A DNA stretch of 64,000 nucleotides from Budvicia aquatica DSM 5075 = ATCC 35567 (GTDB taxonomy: Bacteria > Pseudomonadota > Gammaproteobacteria > Enterobacterales > Enterobacteriaceae), in NCBI RefSeq assembly GCF_000427805.1, contig NZ_KE386588.1, forward strand, positions 197,444 to 261,443, in the 5' to 3' direction. Under the pieces are notes generated by a model, which saw only the letters and a list, made by a program, of their open reading frames with translations, was not told the DNA's origin and did not search any database. Of this stretch, positions 61,101-64,000 are shown piece by piece. Numbering within the stretch: the stretch's first letter is position 1; each line of letters begins with the position of its first letter. A program made the position numbers and the translations under genes.

Positions 61101-62019
61101 CCCCCGGCCAAGGTGAAATAGCTGTCGGATGGTTATGCGTTTCTACCTTCATCAGAATATGTGCTGCTTCCTGATGGTAATCATAAATACCTGAGGCCGG
61201 TTGGGCAAAGAATCGGCCGACCTCTGACCCTTCCATTACTGCCGCATTATCTTTATATGCCGATAAAACATAATCAGGCGTTTGCTCAAACGTATTTTTA
61301 ATCATCTTAAATAATGACTTAGTTTGAGTTTTACCATCAATAATCCAGTCGGCGTTGAAAATTTTATGGCGGCAGTGTTCTGAATTGGCCTGAGCAAACA
61401 TGTACAACTCAATATCCGTCGGATTCCGACCCAGACGGTTAAAGGCTTGCAATAAGTAATCAATCTCATCCGGCGCTAAAGCTAATCCCAGCTTTAGGTT
61501 GGCACTGTCTAATGCTTGACGGCCATTGGTTAAAATATCGATTTCAACCAGTGGTGCTGGCTGATGATGAGAAAAAAGGGCTTCGGCCTGATTGAAATCA
61601 GTAAACACCGACTCCATCATACGATCATGTAGTAACCCGGACAGCGTAAACCACTGGGCTTGGGACAGGGTGTCAGATTGAATGTAATAGGCGATTCCAC
61701 GCTCAAGGCGCTCAACCTGCACTAAACCACAGTTATGTGCGATATCCGTCGCTTTAGATGACCATGGAGAAATGGTGCCCGGTCTTGGTGTAATCAATAA
61801 TAAGCGACCTTCCGGTTGATGCCCGGCCAAGGAGGGACCGTATTGAAGTAAACGCTCCAGCTTTATAGTTTCATCACTGGATAGTGGAGCAGTCAGGTCA
61901 GCAAAATGAACATATTCAGCGTAAATATCACTAACCGGAAGTTGGGCTTCTTCACAAAGTGATAATAGTTTAGTGATACGAAAAGCGGATAAAGCTGGGG
62001 AACCGCGCAAAATTTCCAT
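58129..62019 (-). CDS. purL: Phosphoribosylformylglycinamidine synthase
   Basis: Large single-chain PurL (FGAM synthase), fourth step of purine synthesis. The 1296 residues match E. coli (1295). N-terminal PurS-like and linker domains, two AIRS-like ATP domains (such as [20 protein letters not shown] and [12 protein letters not shown]) and a C-terminal class I glutaminase with Cys in [13 protein letters not shown] and HGEGR and MMPHPERVF motifs. A PurR box overlaps its promoter. Confidence 0.98.
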   Translation of the reverse strand: MEILRGSPALSAFRITKLLSLCEEAQLPVSDIYAEYVHFADLTAPLSSDETIKLERLLQYGPSLAGHQPEGRLLLITPRPGTISPWSSKATDIAHNCGLVQVERLERGIAYYIQSDTLSQAQWFTLSGLLHDRMMESVFTDFNQAEALFSHHQPAPLVEIDILTNGRQALDSANLKLGLALAPDEIDYLLQAFNRLGRNPTDIELYMFAQANSEHCRHKIFNADWIIDGKTQTKSLFKMIKNTFEQTPDYVLSAYKDNAAVMEGSEVGRFFAQPASGIYDYHQEAAHILMKVETHNHPTAISPWPGAATGSGGEIRDEGATGRGAKPKAGLVGFSVSNLRIPGFEQPWEQNFGKPERIVTALDIMTEGPLGGAAFNNEFGRPAILGYFRTYEEKVSSHNGQELRGYHKPIMLAGGIGNIRADHVQKGEIVVGAKLIVLGGPSMNIGLGGGAASSMASGQSDADLDFASVQRDNPEMERRCQEVIDRCWQMGHNNPILFIHDVGAGGLSNAMPELVSDGGRGGKFELRDILNDEPGMSPLEVWCNESQERYVLAVSADQLPLFDAICQRERAPYAVIGEATEELQLTMNDSHFDNKPIDLPLDVLLGKTPKMVRDVKTLKTNGHGLDRSAITLEDAVHRVFHLPAVAEKTFLITIGDRSVTGMVARDQMVGPWQIPVADCAVTTASYDSYYGEAMSLGERSPVALLDFAASARLAVGEALTNIAATQIGELKRIKLSANWMSAAGHPGEDAGLYEAVRAVGEELCPALGITIPVGKDSMSMKTRWQQDDKTVEMTSPLSLVITAFARIEDVRAMVTPQLRTDKGDNALLLIDLGEGRNGLGATALAQVYRQLGEKPADVHDADKLAGFFNAIQRLVAERALLAYHDKSDGGLIVTLAEMAFAGHCGLDINLKSLDDDMLSVLFNEELGAVIQVTQDKLEHVKQCLAEFGLADCVHHIGQAVSGDDICLRHGNHLVYQQSRQTLRMWWAETTWQMQRLRDNPACADSEHQSKQNIQDPGLNVSLTFDPNEDIAAPYVLTQARPRLAVLREQGVNSHVEMAAAFHRAGFEPVDVHMSDLLGGALSLDGFHTLVACGGFSYGDVLGAGEGWAKSILFNDRVRDQFETFFNRPDTLSLGVCNGCQMMSNLSELIPGAEYWPRFVRNLSDRFEARFSLVEVANSPSLFLNDMAGSRLPIVVSHGEGRVEVRDAQHLSALERSGLIALRYVDNFGKVTENYPANPNGSPNGITAVTNNDGRITVMMPHPERVFRTVSNSWHPEEWGEDSPWMRLFRNARKQLG

Positions 62020-62065
62020 AGTAGATTGTCTCTAGTCTAAGGCTGAGCGAAGGAAAACTGCCGCC

Positions 62066-62104
62066 ATTATAGAGAATCAATCACAATGACGAAACCGTTT
62101 GCGT
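62066..62104 (-). promoter_or_regulatory. purL promoter with overlapping PurR operator
   Basis: Minus-strand TATAAT (62066-62071) lies 17 bp from a weak -35 TTTCGT (62089-62094). ACGCAAACGGTTTCGT (62089-62104) matches the PurR consensus ANGCAANCGNTTNCNT fully and covers the -35, a direct steric block. Confidence 0.88.
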
Positions 62105-62352
62105 AGCTATTATTTTTTGAAGCAGGAATCTCATCCTGAATACATAGTGTTTGCCAAGTCGCACTGAGTTGAGCAAAATGCGTCATTAGCATTTAAGTTC
62201 ATCGATTCCTTAGCGACAAATAGATAGATAATTTCATTTAATATCAATAGATAAACAGCTGTACGGGATAATTCATACCAGAGCAGTTTGTATCGATACA
62301 AATATTCGTTCTGGCCGTATTCAGCAAAAATTCCACCTATAGAGAAAATTAT
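62105..62352. other. Intergenic region upstream of mltF with a perfect palindrome
   Basis: About 250 bp without a gene. The 16-bp perfect palindrome TTTGTATCGATACAAA at 62287-62302 lies about 50 bp before the mltF start and could be an operator. The remaining sequence is A/T-rich with no other motif recognised. Confidence 0.45.
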
Positions 62353-63828
62353 TTGAAACCACTAAAGATCGGTTATCTGTTTATTGGTGTCGTGACCTTA
62401 CTCGTGACTTTAGCACTGTGGCCCATGTTCCACTGGCATAGTAACGAGGAGTCTCAGATTCAAAAAATTCAAGCCCGTGGCGTACTGAATGTCGCGACGC
62501 TCAATGCGACCCCATATTATTACAAAGGTAGTAACGGACCCGGAGGTTTAGACTACGAACTGGCTAAACTCTTTGCCGAATACCTAGGCGTTAAGCTTAA
62601 TGTTGAGACCAAACATAACATTACTAACCTTTTCCCTGAACTTGAAAATCAACAAGCAGATATTTTAGCTGCCGGGTTGATATACAACCCCGATCGAATG
62701 AAAGAGTACAGCACAGGTCCTGCTTATTACTCGGTATCCCAGCAGTTGGTTTACCGGCAAAACACGCCTAAGCCAAAATCGTTGGAGAATTTAAAAGGCC
62801 AGCTAACCGTAGTAACCGGTGCAGCCAGTATTTCAACGCTCCATCAGCTTAAAAAGAGCAAGTATCCGGAATTGGCATGGAATTCATCATCAACCAGTTC
62901 ATCGATTGAATTACTTAAGCAAGTTGCTGACGGTGAACTCGATTACACCATCGCAGACTCTGTCACTATTGCTATTCTCCAACGGGTTTACCCGAATCTT
63001 GCCGTTGCCTTTGATATAACAGAGGAAGAACCGGTGATGTGGTATGTCAGAAATAGCGATGACAATAGTCTAAATGCCGCCATGCTCGATTTCTTCAACC
63101 AAATTATTGAAGACGGTACGCTGGCTAAGCTGGAAGAAAAGTATCTGGGACACGTTGGCGAATTCGACTATGTCGATACAAAAACGTTCTTGGATGCGAT
63201 TGATAATGTCCTCCCGGGACTTCAGCCCCACTTTGAAAAGTATGCAACTAAAATTGACTGGCGGCTCGCTGCGGCAATTGCCTACCAAGAGTCACATTGG
63301 GATCCGCTGGCAACCTCGCCAACCGGCGTACGCGGGATCATGATGTTGACGCGTAATACTGCAGAATCATTGGGAGTGACCGATCGTCTTGATCCGGAGC
63401 AGAGTATCAAAGGCGGGATTACTTACCTCCAGCAGCTTATTGAGAAGATACCAAAAACTGTGCCTGAAGATGACCGAATATGGTTTGCGCTGGTTGCCTA
63501 CAATATGGGATATGCCCACATGCTTGACGCACGTAGTCTCACCGCTCAGCAGGGAGCAAATCCGGACAGTTGGGCTGATGTTAAAAAAAGACTGAAGATG
63601 CTGAGTCAAAAGCAATACTACAGTAAAACTCGCTATGGCTATGCTCGCGGCCATCAGGCCTATCAGTTTGTTGAAAATATTCGCCGTTATCGGATCAGCC
63701 TGATCGGATATCTGCAAAAGAAGGAGAGCCAAATGGCTAATACCCTCTTAGCGGCAGCACAAGAAACTGAAATGGGCTCGTCTTACCCTGCCGTTAAACT
63801 TAGCCAGTTAAAGGCTACAACCCCCTAA
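62353..63828 (+). CDS. mltF: Membrane-bound lytic murein transglycosylase F
   Basis: Lytic transglycosylase with an N-terminal membrane anchor (about residues 5-25), a periplasmic solute-binding-like domain (about 45-265) and a C-terminal SLT domain (catalytic Glu in [17 protein letters not shown]). The start is a TTG at 62353; it aligns with E. coli MKKLKINYLFIGIL. At 491 residues it is shorter than E. coli MltF (518) only in the variable tail after the SLT domain. An IS begins 8 bp after the stop. Confidence 0.95.
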   Translation: MKPLKIGYLFIGVVTLLVTLALWPMFHWHSNEESQIQKIQARGVLNVATLNATPYYYKGSNGPGGLDYELAKLFAEYLGVKLNVETKHNITNLFPELENQQADILAAGLIYNPDRMKEYSTGPAYYSVSQQLVYRQNTPKPKSLENLKGQLTVVTGAASISTLHQLKKSKYPELAWNSSSTSSSIELLKQVADGELDYTIADSVTIAILQRVYPNLAVAFDITEEEPVMWYVRNSDDNSLNAAMLDFFNQIIEDGTLAKLEEKYLGHVGEFDYVDTKTFLDAIDNVLPGLQPHFEKYATKIDWRLAAAIAYQESHWDPLATSPTGVRGIMMLTRNTAESLGVTDRLDPEQSIKGGITYLQQLIEKIPKTVPEDDRIWFALVAYNMGYAHMLDARSLTAQQGANPDSWADVKKRLKMLSQKQYYSKTRYGYARGHQAYQFVENIRRYRISLIGYLQKKESQMANTLLAAAQETEMGSSYPAVKLSQLKATTP

Positions 63829-63853
63829 ATTAGGCCTGTCTCTTATACACAAG

Positions 63854-63882
63854 TCCCCGACCTATTCGTTGGGGATTTTTTT
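63854..63882 (+). terminator. Terminator inside the IS left end
   Basis: Stem TCCCC.AC/GT.GGGGA followed by T7. It stops transcription entering from mltF and so shields the transposase gene; it probably also ends the mltF transcript. Confidence 0.75.
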
Positions 63883-63940
63883 GAACTTTTTCTCTGTCTG
63901 TTGATCTTTCTTTATATTTCCTCTCATTCTTGATTTTAAA

Positions 63941-64000
63941 ATGTTACTTTCTGACTGCTATTCATGGGCTAAACAGGTTTTCGGGCTGGCCAAACTTGGC
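63941..64000 (+). CDS. IS4-family (Tn5-like) transposase, N-terminal fragment at window edge
   Basis: The first 20 codons from the ATG at 63941 read MLLSDCYSWAKQVFGLAKLG. The pattern WAKxVFxxAxLG matches the Tn5 transposase N-terminus (DWAKSVFSSAALGDPRR). Together with the IS50-like end 105 bp upstream this supports a DDE transposase of the IS4/IS50 group. The rest lies beyond the edge, so integrity is unknown. Confidence 0.8.
   Translation, partial: MLLSDCYSWAKQVFGLAKLG

Larger units (their letters stand above)
63836..64000 (+). mobile_element. Tn5/IS50-like insertion sequence (IS4 family), left part
   Basis: Begins with CTGTCTCTTATACACAAGT, which differs from the IS50 outer end (CTGACTCTTATACACAAGT) at one base. 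An internal terminator and the start of a transposase follow. The element runs out of the window, so its other end and target duplication cannot be seen. Confidence 0.85.

Noticed and set aside
63836..63854. Sequencing-adapter (Tn5 mosaic end) contamination
   Set aside because: The sequence ends in AAGT like the IS50 outer end, not the TCT of the mosaic end, is not followed by adapter sequence, and a Tn5-like transposase start follows.

Overview
The window is chromosomal DNA of a gram-negative enteric bacterium (order Enterobacterales). The gene order guaA-guaB / xseA / der-bamB-yfgM-hisS-ispG-rodZ-pilW-rlmN / ndk / pbpC-yfhM / sseB-pepB / iscX-fdx-hscA-hscB-iscA-iscU-iscS-iscR / trmJ / suhB / glyA / hmp / glnB / glrR-qseG-glrK / purL / mltF is the classical arrangement known from E. 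coli, and protein lengths match that species closely. Moderate GC content, ERIC repeats, a pilW gene before rodZ and a glutamine-dependent nadE next to glnB suggest a lineage outside the Escherichia/Salmonella group, perhaps the Pragia/Budvicia/Limnobaculum side of the order. That placement is an inference.

Layout: 1-2.1 kb, GMP synthesis (guaBA, minus). 2.3-3.6 kb, xseA (plus). 3.7-9.3 kb, an accessory minus-strand block (AEC transporter, YfgJ, HSP90-like ATPase, large helical-repeat protein). 9.7-11.5 kb, a Kef-type antiporter (plus). 11.5-20.5 kb, the rlmN-to-der block (minus). 20.8-25.4 kb, ndk, a FadR/NanR-type repressor and a three-gene catabolic operon that resembles a D-apionate pathway. 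26.1-33.5 kb, periplasmic PBP1C and the alpha-2-macroglobulin pair. 33.7-42.8 kb, sseB, pepB, the complete isc operon and trmJ. 42.9-49.7 kb, suhB, GDPD, a nickel/cobalt-type exporter pair, rhodanese, glyA and hmp. 49.8-57.1 kb, an unrecognised lipoprotein, glnB-nadE and the glrR-qseG-glrK two-component locus. 57.2-58.1 kb, a non-coding region with a GlmY/GlmZ-type small RNA, a sigma-54 promoter and GlrR operators. 58.1-63.8 kb, purL and mltF. The window closes inside a Tn5/IS50-like insertion sequence that starts 8 bases after mltF.

Regulatory sites readable by eye: tandem IscR type-1 sites before iscR; PurR boxes before glyA and purL; an NsrR-like box before hmp; a sigma-54 promoter with two exact GlrR half-site pairs plus a third imperfect one and an IHF site before the GlmY-like RNA; and a repeated 16-bp motif before the catabolic operon. 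Six ERIC elements (four shortened or variant, two full-length 127 bp) sit between genes. One abuts the start codon of the DUF1007 gene and seems to supply its ribosome-binding site. No tRNA, rRNA, CRISPR array or prophage was seen.

The items most worth follow-up are the complete GlrR-sigma54-GlmY circuit with an unusually structured 3' region, the HSP90-like/helical-repeat gene pair, the putative D-apionate cluster, the ERIC-derived ribosome-binding site and the IS50-like element at the right edge.
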